Part shown: positions 22,665 to 34,392 of the stretch, piece after piece
Numbering within the stretch: the first letter of the stretch is position 1
How the letters are laid out: the number at the start of each line of letters is the position of its first letter
Assembly (NCBI RefSeq): GCF_905475395.1
Contig: NC_058342.1
Coordinates: 33,376,140-33,440,139 of the forward strand
Reading direction: 5' to 3'
Source of the DNA: Chrysoperla carnea
Lineage: Eukaryota > Arthropoda > Insecta > Neuroptera > Chrysopidae
Length of the DNA stretch: 64,000 nt
Translations under genes and position numbers: made by a program
Notes under the pieces: generated by a model
What the model was told of the DNA's origin: nothing
Databases searched by the model: none
What the model saw: only the letters and a program-made list of their open reading frames with translations

Positions 22665-22800
22665 TTAAGAAGATATGCAAGGATTGAATAATTCTAGGGA
22701 TTTCAATAAAACATTATAAATACATTTTTTGATTAACAAAGTTTCCAAAAATCACAAAAAATTCCTAGGTTATCGGGCTTTTTATTATTATCGGTCCGTA
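22665..22800 (+). repeat. 5' fragment of repeat family C
   Basis: Shares 'gaataattctagggatttca', 'aaatacattttttgattaac' and 'atcgggctttttattatt' with the flanks of the copies at 40000, 54640 and 58030. Confidence 0.55.
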
Positions 22801-22929
22801 CGTTTTTTGACAGATGTACACGGATGACAGATGAGTTGTAGACATAACCTCTTAATAGTACTTTGGTCATTAATGTGAAAAAAGATGTAAGAAAATTGTT
22901 TTATGTCATTTGAAAATTTAATTTCATGC

Positions 22930-23222
22930 ATTATGCGAGGATTTTCTTACTACGAGGCCCTGAACGGTGGCCCAGGTTTGCCGCACGTTCATTTTATAAA
23001 CATTTATCGTTGAAATATCTGCAAACGATTCCAAGAGTTCAAAATCAAAGTGAGGTTCATCAAAACATATATTTTCATGATCCCAGTGTTTGACTCATCC
23101 TGGAAAAAATCATGCTGGCGCCCAATACTCCCAATCTCATCATTAGAGATAAATTTGCTTTTTCGTAGTGCTTGCAAAATGTGCCCATAACTCTTGGAAC
23201 ACGTAGTAATCAATGAATACAC
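22930..23222 (-). pseudogene. unrecognised coding-like fragment, possibly frameshifted
   Basis: Two adjacent minus-strand frames both look protein-like. Frame one (23222 to about 23090) holds GHILQALRKSKFISNDEIGS. Frame two (about 23088 to 22930) holds FDEPHFDFELLESFADIST, then VYKMNVRQTWATVQGLVVRK and a stop. A single frameshift near 23090 would join them. I do not recognise the family. It could be an exon of an unknown gene, a transposase scrap or chance; there is no start context or splice support. Confidence 0.25.
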
Positions 23223-24235
23223 ATAAAATTGTTAATTAATTACGATCGCATGTTTAAAATATTGGCTTTGTCAATGTCATTAACATATCATGATGTTTCA
23301 AAAGTCCTCTTACAGTTAAATCTCTTTATCATAAATTCACGCATAAATCAAAATTTTTGTTTTATTAAAATTTAAGATCATTACTCCCTAGAATAAATCC
23401 TAGAAAAAAACTTAGGATTTAAAGAATTATCGTTATATTCATTAATATTATGAGTGAGTCGAAATCAGAGCTTGTAAAAATGTTATTCTTGTTTGAAATT
23501 AAAGATAAGAATCCTGAGAAATAAGAGCATATCAACGGAGGGTCGATCAGGGTAGCGACCCTCTTTTCCCTGAACGTGGATTTACTATAGATTTCGTTGA
23601 TTGGTTACGTGTTTATGCCAATTGCATCATGTTTCTGTATTTTTTGTTCCCATGAAATTTCTGCCAGTATTGGGTAACGTTTGTGCGGTCGTTATGAAAG
23701 TTATTTGGCAAACGACAGATATTTTTTTTCAGTTTTTACTCACTTTATACTGTTTTTCAACAGTTTTCGGAAATTCTCCCACGCTTGATTTCAAATTACC
23801 GTCATACTGCCAGTCTACGATGTCTGCCACTAATTTTCCCATAAAAGTACATAACAAGAAAATCGTACCAGAGTTTATCCAGTTAGGATCCACTTTTTTT
23901 TCGATTTACTTCAATCCTAACTCTCTCCGAAACCCAATTCCACTATTTTTCTCGGTTTACAAAAAATGGATGCTTTGAGTAACCGCTGTTTCCAGACGGT
24001 TAGGATTCATTTTTTTCCCAGATTCCTACAATATTGAGATTGTCCTATGAGAGAAAATGCTCCACATGGACAGCAGAAAGTTAAGGTTCATGGATTCTTT
24101 GACGTTGATGCATACAAAGGTTCGCCACCCCCACTCTAGCTGACGAAAAGTCTATGCTTATAAAAATTTTCAGTTTGGAAGGAAAACTTTGGATAGAAAA
24201 ATGATAATTGAAAATTTTCTTATATAAATAACATT
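23223..24235. other. non-coding stretch downstream of ACLY
   Basis: A 125-codon plus-strand frame (23601-23978) has no domain, and its composition is not convincing. 'ggatcca..ttttttttc' style segments repeat loosely near 23890 and 24005. Nothing else is seen. Confidence 0.4.
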
Positions 24236-24241
24236 TTTATT
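24236..24241 (-). terminator. candidate poly(A) signal of ACLY
   Basis: AATAAA on the minus strand about 415 bases beyond the ACLY stop codon. Other weaker candidates exist, so this is tentative. Confidence 0.35.
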
Positions 24242-24653
24242 TTTAAATTTTTGTAAACATACACAAATATTTAAGTCTTAATAAAAGATTCATTCTTATA
24301 AAACACGTCGGCCATTTTAAAACATAAAATAAAAAAAAATGAAAATCAAATACAACAAAAAGGAAGAAAAACAAAAATTTCTACATCGGAATTGACAGAA
24401 TTTTCCCCTACGAAATGATATTGCACCATATACAATCTAAACAGGAAAACTCCATGCATTAATCAATCCCCCTCCATCTCTTCAAAGATAAATATGAACC
24501 AAAAAATAAAAAATGGAAAGTATGAAAAAATTAATATCCTATAAATTCGATCAAATGATCCCTCCTGTACTCCCAAAAAACAAAAATATATTATGAATTC
24601 CACGGAATGTTTTTTCGCAGTAAAAGACCCAAATATGTTTTTTTTTGTGAAAC

Positions 24654-27600
24654 TTATTGTTGATATTGTTCTGGAAGTACGTAAGAAATATCATCCCATG
24701 GATGCCTGTAGAGTCCTTGACGCAGTCTCTTTTGATCCATATAATGTCCAATAAAACCAATCGATCGTCCTAACACAAACAATGAATTGATCGCACCAAT
24801 ATTGATATATTCTTGTGCTTCTTCTTGCGTGAATGATCCACTATTACGTAACATATCAACAAATGCGGTTGCAATAACACCATCAACATTTAATATCAAA
24901 TTTGGTTTTTTGCTGGTTGTAATTTTTTCCACTTCTAACGCATATTGTAATAATGGTTTCGCTGGGAAATTATCCATAACGAATTCCTTAATAATTTTTA
25001 CACGCATATCGGGATTATTGATCGATTTAACACGATGTCCAATACCCATAATTAACTGTCCCTTTTTACGCATAGCGTTTACGAAATCACTTGGATGCAT
25101 ACCGGAATCGTAAGCTTCGCTGAATTGTTTAGCAGCACCGTCTAAAGCACCACCAAAACGATCACCGATTGTTAATAAACCGGATACTAAGGATGATACT
25201 AAATCTTTGCCAGCACGGGCGCAGACAATTGTGTTGTGTGCACCGGAAACAGCTGGACCATGATCTGCTGTCACCATTAAACACATTTCGAAGAATTTGC
25301 AAACGTATGGTGGTAAACACCGTTGGAACCATAACAAGGAAACAACTCCACCAATACCGACATTCTTTTGAAGAACGTCACTGATTGGCATACCTGCGTA
25401 TATTAATTCTTGTCCACGTTCGTCACAAATTGACGTCATGAACGATGCTGGTTTACGAATTAAACCTAATTCCTATAAAAAAAAGAAGATTTTGACATTT
25501 AGAAAGGAAAATTTCATTTAGCGCTCCTAGTTTAAGTCTAAATAAGAGCGATACTGCAAATGGACCCCTTGGGCCTAGACCAAGAAAGACCCTCCTTGAG
25601 AACAACCTGTCACTCGAAGGCGAGAAGTCTCTGGGTAAGAGAAGCTATTTTAAGCAGATGAAGCTATAGGATTCTGTCGAGAGGGATTTCTCCTAGGATT
25701 GATGAATTCAAGATTTCGGACCCAAACATTCTAAGTCTGAAGCGCTATATGTTTCTGTAAGTGCAAATAACATGCATAGAGGTTTCATCGTCCTCCATAC
25801 AAGTCCTTAAAGTGGGATCGTCAGCGATCCCCATGTTATGAAGGTGGAAATTCAATCTACAGTGTCTTATCAAGAGTCCGACCACCCTTCTCGACTGTGC
25901 TCTAACGAGTTTCAAAAAAAATCAACATCATTTTGTGATTGGGTGCATAGTTTCAGAAATATCATCCAAAATCCAATATGAAAAACGATTTCTCGGATCA
26001 ATTTAGAGCAATATTGAAATTTACGCGAAATTTGGGTTCCAATTACTCTACAAGGTTTCCGGTTTGTGATGAATCTTTGAAGTAAACAAAAAGCGTAGAA
26101 TATCGTAAATACTTACTCTTGCCCAACTGTAATCCATTGGAACTGTTGGTGGTGGAACATCTGGTTTTGGTGTCAATTTGCCAGCTTTAACCAATCCACG
26201 ATACACTTCTCCAATTAATTCACCTAAATTATCAAATGAATCTGGTACATGTGCTCCGGCCGCTTTTAATGATGCATTTTTCGCTGTGGCAGTTTCTGAT
26301 TGACTGTGTGCGCATGATCCAGCATGTCCAAATTGTACTTCACTTGTGAACATCGTAGCGCATGTTCCAATACACCAAGCGATTAATGGTTTTGAGATTG
26401 TTCCATTCTTAAGTGCTTCACAAACAGCATATTCTTCCCGACCTCCAACTTCACCCAATAGAACTAATAATTTAATTTCTGGATCACGTTCGTATCGTAA
26501 TAAATGATCCATGAATCCGGTTCCAGGATAACGATCTCCACCAATAGCGACACCCTCGTAAACACCGTCGGTATGTTGTGAGACGATGTTATTTAATTCG
26601 TTACTCATTCCACCTGAACGGCTGACGTATGCAACCGAACCGGCCCGATATAATCGAGAATGAAGCACATTATCCATCATACCAGCAGTGTTACCAATTT
26701 TAAAGCAACCTGGTTTGATACCACCAACTGTGGCTGGACCGATAATGTTCACTTTCTTTGCATTTGCTTGAACGATTAATTTACGTGTTAAATTTTCTGG
26801 TATTCCTTCGGCAATAATTGCAATTGTACGAATTTGTGGATATTCCAATGTTTCTATTGTACTTTCGTATGCACTACGTAATGAAGCGAAGTTTACGAGC
26901 ACGTCAGCATCACTGAAAACAAAAAAAATGAGGTTAGTTACTTTACTTCACAACAGAGGCGGACTTTCAGGAAACGGCCCACCGAGAACTCATACAAGAT
27001 TCGACCCAAAGTGCAAAAAAAACTGAATCGGATTCGCCTATCAAAGAATTAAGCGGCTGAACAGTCTAGCCTGATTGATTTTCGGGTCGTATTTTATGAG
27101 ATTTTCGAACTTTTTTGTACTAGAATATTTATTACCTGTGTTTGGTCATAGCATCTCCCATTTTCTTGTAAACAGGAATTAAAATTTCTTTGTGACCCCA
27201 ATAGTATTTCTGTTTATGGTCGCCAGTGAATGGATACACCATGGCCACAACACTCGGTTCGTTTCGTCGACAGACGAAATCGAAATCGAGCATTGATTGT
27301 ACAGCACGCGTTTGCATACCCCAAACAATTGCTTTGGTTGTGTTTGAAAACATTGGAAGAGATGTTTCAGCTTTTTTGGGACTAGCTGCTTTAGTAGCTT
27401 TTACAGGTGTTTCAGATGGATTGGGAACTGGGCCAGTTTGTCCAGCTGGTAATAAAAATGTTGCAGTTGTTGCGGGTGTATTTGTTGCATTGCCATCCAT
27501 TGAGGGTGCTGTAATTGGTCGTGTGCCCAAAGCCATACCACAAATTGCAGTCATATGGGTTTCTGGTCCAAAAACATGTACTGGGATTCCAAGAAGACCT

Positions 27601-29956
27601 CCAACTTCACGCATACGACGTAAACCTTCCTACAAAAGATTAAAAAAAATTATTTTGAAATGTGAAGATAACGGGCCTACAGGGGCGAAGTTACAAAGGA
27701 GCACGCGTGTGGAAGTTTTTAATTAACATAATTAATATAATAATTAGCATTAACATAATAATTAACATAAAATTAATTGTGTTGTTAGTAATTAAACACC
27801 TACTTATGCAATTTTATATATTATTACTCAAGCAAGTTTTTTTCTGTCCTACCCTTATCTTTCTTATTCCTTGATCAAATTCAATGATTCACCCCTCATT
27901 TTCAAGCTTTTTTTTTCAAGCAATTATGCCTTGGTTTTAACGAAAAATATACTCACAGTCTAAAAATGTACCGCTTAGGAAAAAACACGGTAGACAAATT
28001 ATCATAAATTTAAATAATAAGTTTATTAGGCAAACATGTTAGTTTTTCTACGAAATTTGTTGTTTATTGTTTTTAACCACGGGTACAGGGTAGTCACGGG
28101 TTGCGGTAACTTCGAGATCGAAATTCCGCCCGGGCCGAGCTTGTATAAATCTACGAGTGTAAACTTTTAATGACTTTTAATGCAAGTCATTAAATAATTA
28201 TTCAGTTATAAATTTAAAAGAAAATCTAATTAACTTGAAATGCAGAAAAATCAAATTGTACCGTTTTATTCAAGGTCAAGAGACTCCAGACCTTTCTTAA
28301 AGGTCGAGTCCATCTGGTTCTCTTCTTTACACTTCGAGAAACAAGTAAATACCAAGAAAACCAGAAGGAAAAAATTTCTATTAACTTGAAAGGGAGAAAA
28401 GTCGAATTTCACTGGTTTATTCAAGGTCAAGAGATTTCAGACCTTTCATTAAGGTCGAGTCCGTTTGTCCAATCACTTAAGTCTCTTTTGTACACTTCGA
28501 GTTTTATTTAGATAATTTTTGAAATTGTCTATGGACGTAAAATTTTTGAATCCGGCTCTGAACCCATAAGTTAGATCGAGTGAGGACTTTTACGCCAGTT
28601 TTCATCTTTTTACGATTAAGAACATTACGTAAAAACTTGATTCGTCTTTATTGAGTTCCAATTTGTGTTCAAAAATCGAGACTATCCTTGAAATGAGTAC
28701 CATCTAAGGTAGTTCGAGCGGAAAGTTTGGAAAAATCTATGAAAACAACAATAAATTTGGGAATATCCAAAAGAGATTTAACTTACTTGATAATTAGGTC
28801 CAGCACGTCGAACAAACACACTAACATTATGCTCAATTAATCGTTCACGGAATTCTTGTAATGCCCGAATAATACCACGGAATGTAGCAGCAACATTTGT
28901 AAAGTTCGCAATACCTCCACCAGTAATCAAAACCTTGCCTTTTGGATGTTTAGCGGAACTGGTCATTAATTGTAAAACAGTTTTTGCATATTCATAGGTT
29001 TGTTGTTCGGATGGTGCTCCACTATATTCACCATAGTTAGCAAGCTCCGAAGTACCACCCAAATCACAAATGGTATCACTGTAAATAACAGAGGCACCAC
29101 CACCAGCGACCATGGTCCAAATCCGTCCATTTTTATTTAAAATCGTTAATTTTAGTGAAGCACCACTCTTTGAATCTAAATCAGCAATATAGGCTTCTTC
29201 TGGTAAGGCATCTCGACCGAATGGTGGTGGATAATCAATTTCACCCCATTGTGGACGACACAAATAATCAGCGGTTGCATCTAACTTAGCCGCTAAATCT
29301 AATACGTAAATTTCAGTATCGGTACAAACTAGTGGATTGATTTCCAAGTAGGTGAAATATAAGTCTACGTAAAGTTTGTATAACGCAGTGACAAATTTCG
29401 CTACAACTGGTTGTTTACTTGCGGAAATTCCTTTTAATAAAGCTTTTGTGACGGCTTCAGGTGTTACGGAATCCTCTTTGTTGACAGGTACATCTAAACG
29501 TAATGCTTTGGCGTCTACATCTCCAATATCAACACCACCTTCATGGGTAAACAAGATAACATCCTTATCGCGCTCGCTGTAGATACAAACGTACGCTTCC
29601 TCGTTTGGCTTGTGTGGAATGAACGGTTCAATTATAAAATTACGTAATTTACCCACAGCATTACCAACTTTTTGATCTTTACCCATACGCTCACCAATCC
29701 ATTTTGTGACTTCCGCTAAATCCTTATTTACAGCAATTAAACCTAATTTACCACGACGCTTAATTAATTGATCAGGTTTCACCACTAATTTTGTTTTTGT
29801 TAGCCAATCGTGATCGCGTGCGAGTTCATTCAAATTTGTGCTCTCGTCAACGGCAACAAATCGTGCTTTGGCTACGTTGCTTGGAGCACCTTTGCTTGCT
29901 AAATGACGATTTAATAAATCCTTTGCGGTTACTTCACGTATTGCTTTCGCTGACAT
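24654..29956 (-). CDS. ACLY: ATP-citrate lyase (ATP-citrate synthase)
   Basis: Four coding exons on the minus strand: 29956-28787, 27629-27136, 26912-26117 and 25472-24654. All have GT-AG introns. They join to about 1092 residues; the human enzyme has 1101. The enzyme turns citrate, CoA and ATP into acetyl-CoA and oxaloacetate in the cytosol, feeding lipid synthesis and acetylation. Order: succinyl-CoA-synthetase-beta-like ATP-grasp part (residues 1 to about 420, with EINPLV at 205-210 and [10 protein letters not shown] near 285), a low-complexity Pro/Thr/Ala linker in exon 2, a CoA-ligase alpha part with the phospho-histidine in FGHAGSCAH (His about 751) and [10 protein letters not shown], and a C-terminal citrate-synthase-like part ([39 protein letters not shown]). 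A splice acceptor at 29992-29993, just upstream of the ATG, shows an additional 5'UTR exon. All key motifs are present and the gene looks intact. Confidence 0.96.
25560..25915 (-). mobile_element. LINE 3' fragment in ACLY intron 3
   Basis: On the minus strand a broken frame reads HVICTYRNI, stop, [20 protein letters not shown]. This parallels the copy at 11936-12235. The 3' end ('cttggtctaggcccaagggg' on minus) faces the low coordinate. It is dead by stops and truncation. Confidence 0.5.
27815..28045 (+). repeat. dispersed repeat family K, copy 2, in ACLY intron 1
   Basis: Same orientation as 9320-9515, with shared blocks through 'taaaaatgtaccgcttagga' and 'aaacatgttagttttt'. Confidence 0.6.
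28225..28510 (+). repeat. tandem duplication of about 151 bp in ACLY intron 1
   Basis: 'caaggtcaagaga' followed by 'cagacctttc' and 'aaggtcgagtcc' occurs at about 28271 and 28422. Both copies end near 'tacacttcgag'. It is a recent-looking local duplication with no coding content. Confidence 0.7.
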
Positions 29957-30188
29957 TTTCGGTGTCGATTTTTTAAACGTTTATTTTCAATCTGTAACAA
30001 ATAGAAAATTATTGTAATTATTAAAAGAAAATCTGGGATAAAATTTGAAAAATATGAAAACATCAACTAACTCATTAGTCTAATAAAATTTTTAAAAAGT
30101 TTAATACAAAAAATACTTTTAGAGACAAGCTTTTATTGTACTGAAAAGTACAAAATAATTTTATCTATGAGTCACTCATACCCTACTA

Positions 30189-30310
30189 TTTGTAAAAGCT
30201 TGAGGCGCTCAATTTAAAATATAAAAAATGAATCGAAACGCCTTATCTACTCCACATGCTTAATTATTTTTCGATTCATTCTTGATATTAAGCGCCACAA
30301 GCTTTTACAA
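30189..30310. repeat. foldback in the ACLY 5'UTR intron
   Basis: 'atttgtaaaagcttgaggcg' at the left is mirrored by 'cgccacaagcttttacaaat' at the right. 'aatgaatcg'/'cgattcatt' continue the pairing inward. Arms are about 45 bp and the loop about 30 bp. A relative with 'aagcttaaggcgcttaat' and the same 'catgtggagtagataaggcg' centre (inverted) is at 52700-52840. Confidence 0.6.
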
Positions 30311-30621
30311 ATCGATTTTCATTGAATTTTTTCTTAAAAATTTGCATGAATACCTAAGCTGAAATTTTAAGCACATATTCTTTGAGTAAAAGTCTACTTA
30401 AAACAAAAATTTTGAGCCTTTAAATTCAAATATTGTTTGTCATGCTCATACATCCTTTAATTAAAATTTTAAAATAAATAATTCTATTCTTTTCTTCCCA
30501 GTAATTGCTTTTCAATTGACGTCAATTGTATTCTTAAACTAGAAAAATTTAATACATTAGCGTCACCTTAAAAGGAATTACTTTTGTTCCCGAAAAAATT
30601 TACTTTTTGAAGACGCATAGT

Positions 30622-31423
30622 GAAGTATTTATACAAAATTTCCGGATAAAAGTCAGAAAACTCTTTTGTTTTGCATTGAAAGTTATTTTTAGGTGTAGTT
30701 AGATAATCACTCCATCACAAACAGGTCACTTGAGTTAACTGAACCTCACCCCTATTCCTCTTTTGTAAGCTGCAATCTACCTACTCTTACGGATGCATAT
30801 TATTATTGTTGTTGTTCTCGATTTACCGTGTCATTCAATTTACGTTTACTATGTTTGTTAGTGCAATTAAGTAAGGATTTTTTTTATTATGAAGACGAAG
30901 GTTTTTAAGTATTTGTGATTCATATTTGCTGTTGAAAAGGTAACTTTTTTTTATTAAATTGATCAAACTCAAAGCTTTTTGTTCATGCCCCCTTTTTTGC
31001 CCGGAAAATTTTTTGTAACAGAGCGAAGTTTAAGTATTCTATAACATGTTTATGAAAAAAAATCTTTCGCGTACTTGCGCCTTTTCTTTTTAGACTTTTT
31101 AGACTCAGATAGCTTAAGTCAAAAGTCAAAAAAAGGAGCAAGCAGTTTTCCAGTGAAAAATTTTAACTTATAATTCCAAAATTACCTTACGTGGAAACAA
31201 AAGCAAGCATAGATAAGCAAAAAGTGGATCAGAAGCGAAAAAAATTGAAAAATTTGAAGAAGAAAATGAAATAATTTGGTTTGAAGACGAATATGACTAT
31301 AAAAACTTTATTTTATTATTATTGCCAAATAAAAGATACTTGGATCTAAATAGTTTTTTGAATCAATTTTGGGCATAAAATCCCTTCATTATATTTTATC
31401 CGGAAATTTGGTATAAATACTTC
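30622..31423. mobile_element. 800-bp inverted-repeat element (family J)
   Basis: The left end 'gaagtatttatacaaaattt' plus 'ccggataaaa' is mirrored by 'ttttatccgg' plus 'aaatttggtataaatacttc' at the right, giving TIRs of about 30 bp with one mismatch. No transposase frame. The inverted partial copy at 59473-59712 shares 'ttgaaagtt', 'cacaaacaggtcacttgagt' and 'accgtgtcattcaattta'. A non-autonomous DNA transposon is the simplest reading. Confidence 0.6.
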
Positions 31424-32540
31424 AGTAACTAAAAAAAAAAATAAAAGTAATAATAGAAAAAAATAAACGGGCGAAGCCCAATCACAATCACATCTAATAC
31501 AAAAATATTAATAAACAAGTTAAATAAACTCTGTGACCTTGTTTTGATCAATAGAGATTTTTTATCCGGGTATTTAATTTTACAAGGTTAAAATATCGTC
31601 CTATGGGTCATAGGTCGTGTCTTCAAAAAGACCTTTAAAGGAAAAACAAATGAATAGATTTTCTTTTTATGTCGAAAACGGAAATGTGAATAGTAAAACC
31701 TCTTATCGCAATCGTGTTTGGAAAATATATAAAATAATTAAAATAGTTAATTATTTAAATACCTCGTATATACTGAAATTTATTATATTTACGAATATGT
31801 AGTTTCAAATTTTGACATTGTTTGACCTCTCCAGGTTTTAAACACAATTTATAGTTTTTAATCGATATTATTCAAATCGGACTTTCCCTTCAAAGTTAAT
31901 TTTACGCGAAACTCAAATTTTTCACCCGAAAATCTAGTTAGAAAAAGTTTTCTATCACGTATCGATCGAATTCAGAATTGCCAAACCCTTTTGGCCAGTT
32001 AAATAATTCGAGATAACTTTTTTCAAATGAGTGATACCTTTTTTTCCCATCAGTTTATTCATTAGGTTAAGCCAAACGAAAATCAAGGGTTTAGTATCCC
32101 ATTTTATACTTTGAAAGGATTCTTGTTTGAGGGGGGAAGTTTCGCCCCCATTCTAAAAAACTATTAAGAGATAGAAGAAATATTATTCAGGGAAAAAGTC
32201 CCTTTTTTACGGGATTTAGGAAAAAATCGACCTTCAGAACCCAATAAACTTCCCTATGATCGACAAACTCAACCCAATTAACTCGTAATTACAATAATAA
32301 TCCCAGGCTATAAAATTATCGATTTATTATTTCTGATTATCTTTTTACATGCAATTATTTTCAGTATATACAGAGTATTTAAATATTTAACTATTTTAAA
32401 AACTTACAATTTTATATTTTTCCAAACAGTTACGCTAATAAATCCTACACTAATATAATAAAAAAAAAATAAATTCACAATCACTTTTTTGTAACACGCC
32501 ACTGATTTTCAGTGGAGAAAAAAATTTCCATTAAAAAAAA
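31424..32540. other. non-coding stretch within the probable ACLY 5'UTR intron
   Basis: AT-rich; no repeats matched elsewhere in the window with confidence, and no coding frame. Confidence 0.4.
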
Positions 32541-32685
32541 AAATTTGCGTACCTTTTTTTTTCCTCTCTAAAATAGGGAAAAAGTTTTCCGTTAAAATTC
32601 ACAACTAAAATTAAAATAATAAATAGGAGGTCTTGAAGTGATTTCAAGCGATTAAATAAAGCGCGTTGCGCTCACAACTTAAAAC

Positions 32686-32720
32686 TGAATGAATTGGTTG
32701 AGTGGTCTGACTATTTTATA
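32686..32720 (-). promoter_or_regulatory. candidate ACLY core promoter (TATA + initiator)
   Basis: On the minus strand 'tataaaat' (32720-32713) is followed about 30-34 bases later by 'ttcattcagtt', an arthropod initiator-like site that would start transcription at about 32686-32690. A splice donor candidate follows at 32552, giving a non-coding first exon of about 135 bases. Position and order fit ACLY, which needs an upstream 5'UTR exon, but the assignment is inferred. Confidence 0.4.
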
Positions 32721-32984
32721 ATTTTTAATGTTTGCATGCAATTGGAAATTGTTATCAAAAAATAAAATGATTAAATGCAAACTCCTTGTGAGTCAAAGTG
32801 AGATAGATAACTCATGTTCTGATCGTATCTTCCAAAAAAAACAAAATAACATTTATATTTCATACACTGTCTTTGCGGCGGCCTTCAAATGACCGGGACT
32901 AATAACAAATGTCCATGCTAATACCACGTCTCTAATGTCACGACTCGGGAGGTGTGATCCAACTGAGGAAAAACATTTCACCTT

Positions 32985-33210
32985 TACGAAAGTCATTGCA
33001 ATGTTTTTGACCCCAACATTTTGATAACCCAATCAATTTTTTTTTCTTTTGGAAACATGATCAGTTTGTGTTTGAAATTTTGTCAGTGATTTCCGAAACT
33101 AAATCCAAAATAAATACATTTTTGGAAAAAGTGAAGTTTTGATAAGTTTTTTCATTTGGATCGCAAATTTCGAGGTAAAATAATTTTATTTTACTTAATT
33201 TTTTCAAAAT
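32985..33210 (+). repeat. locally duplicated segment, copy 1
   Basis: 'tccaaaataaatacattttt' followed by 'ttttttcatttggatcgcaa' recurs in diverged form at 34275-34365. The block 'gtcattgcaatg' recurs at about 34659. Confidence 0.45.
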
Positions 33211-33220
33211 TAGCATGCTT

Positions 33221-34029
33221 TTAAGGATGTATGAACACGGCAACAATAATTGATTTAAAGGCTCAAAATTTTGTTTGTAGGTAGGAATTTTACTCAAAGA
33301 ATGTGTGGTTAAAATTTCAGTTAAGGTATCCGTGCAAATTTTTAAGAAATTTATCTATGATAAAAACACTTTTAACAAAAAGAAAACCGATTTCAAAAGA
33401 AGTATTTTCCAAAACAAATTAATATGATGTATAATGTAGTTAAAATTATTGTTATTTTTGGAGTCGGTGTCAGCCAAGGAAACAACTCTAACAGAACAGT
33501 TTGCTACATTAGCTTGGCTGACACCGACTCCAAAAATAACAAAAATTTTAACTACATTATATTATCGTTATTTTTTCACTTTTAGAGTGCATTTTAATTT
33601 GTTTTGGAAAATACTTCTTTTGAAGTCGGTTTTCTTTTTGTTAAAAGTGTTTTTATTTTGTCATTTTTAGGGAACCTGAAGTACAATAACTAATTTGTTA
33701 TTAAAAAAGAATCATCGAAATCGGTTGGCGTGATATTGAGTTACTCGTCCTCTTGTCATGCATACTTAATGAAAATTTAAGGTTTTTGTGGTTTTCTCAC
33801 GGATGCCGTTGCCAGAACTGGGCCAAAATGAAATGGGACCACACGGGAAGCACCAGCTTTCAAATAGATAAAGAATTATAAAAATCGGTTTAAATCGCAG
33901 TCAAAAGTTCTGAGGTGACCAAAAAAAAAATACAGTCGAATTGATAACCTCCTCCTTTTTTTGAAGTCGGTTAAAAATTGAAAATATCAATAAATTTGTG
34001 TCCCTGCTAACGTGCTTATACATCTTTAA
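33221..34029 (+). mobile_element. TTAA-bounded inverted-repeat element E, interrupted by a foldback
   Basis: Left end 'ttaaggatgtatgaacacgg', right end 'cgtgcttatacatctttaa', both starting or ending in TTAA. The first 140 bp match the intact element at 53787-54433. The middle is replaced by another repeat beginning near 33361 and ending near 33975 ('tttgaagtcggttaaaaatt'). Confidence 0.6.
33361..33655. repeat. near-perfect 295-bp foldback
   Basis: Outer arms 33361-33422 and 33594-33655 pair over 62 bases with about one mismatch. Inner arms about 33430-33479 and 33513-33561 pair almost perfectly, through 'ttggagtcggtgtcagccaa' and its inverse. The right part carries a 32-base unpaired segment. 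The loop is about 33 nt. Such a match implies a recent origin or active sequence homogenisation. Confidence 0.8.
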
Positions 34030-34119
34030 CAATCAAAAATTTCTTTGCAATTTTAGAATGAGAAAATTTCTCCTGAATTCAAATACATTCAAAAACTATC
34101 GCTGGCAAAAAAATTAAAT

Positions 34120-34380
34120 TTGATAAATTATTTAAAGAAAATCGTAGCAGTTTCCTTTCGGGAAATCAATTTTTGTATGTCATTACAATCTTTGTTGACC
34201 TCATTTTGTTCTAAAGATAATCGAATCAAAAATTTTGCTAAAAAGTTTCAATTTTTGTTAGCGTTTTTCAATTTTAAATCCAAAATAAATACACTTTTGG
34301 AAAATTCAATGAATTTTCCATTTTTTCATTAAGAAAAGTCTTTTAATTTGGATCGTAATTTTTCAGTTTTTTAATAATTG
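34120..34380 (+). repeat. locally duplicated segment, copies 2-3 around a SINE
   Basis: 'aaattatttaaagaaaatcrt' then 'gtttcctttcgg' occurs at about 34125 and again at about 34597, on either side of the SINE at 34393-34551. Its 3' half matches 33100-33175. Confidence 0.5.
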
Positions 34381-34392
34381 ATATTTTTCAAA

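Larger units (their letters stand above)
29957..32552 (-). other. ACLY 5'UTR tail and probable 5'UTR intron
   Basis: Bases 29957-29991 (minus) are 5'UTR between a clear acceptor ('tatttgttacag') and the ATG. A matching donor candidate (AAAG|GTACGC, cut at 32553/32552) lies about 2.56 kb upstream. The intron holds a foldback at 30189-30310 and an 800-bp inverted-repeat element at 30622-31423. Confidence 0.5.

Noticed and set aside
23601-23978. 125-codon plus-strand frame
   Set aside because: No motif and no codon structure I trust. The minus strand in the same place reads no better.
24787-25113. 108-codon plus-strand frame
   Set aside because: Antisense to ACLY exon 4.
27226-27726. 166-codon plus-strand frame
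   Set aside because: Lies antisense over ACLY exon 2, and its composition mirrors the ACLY codons.
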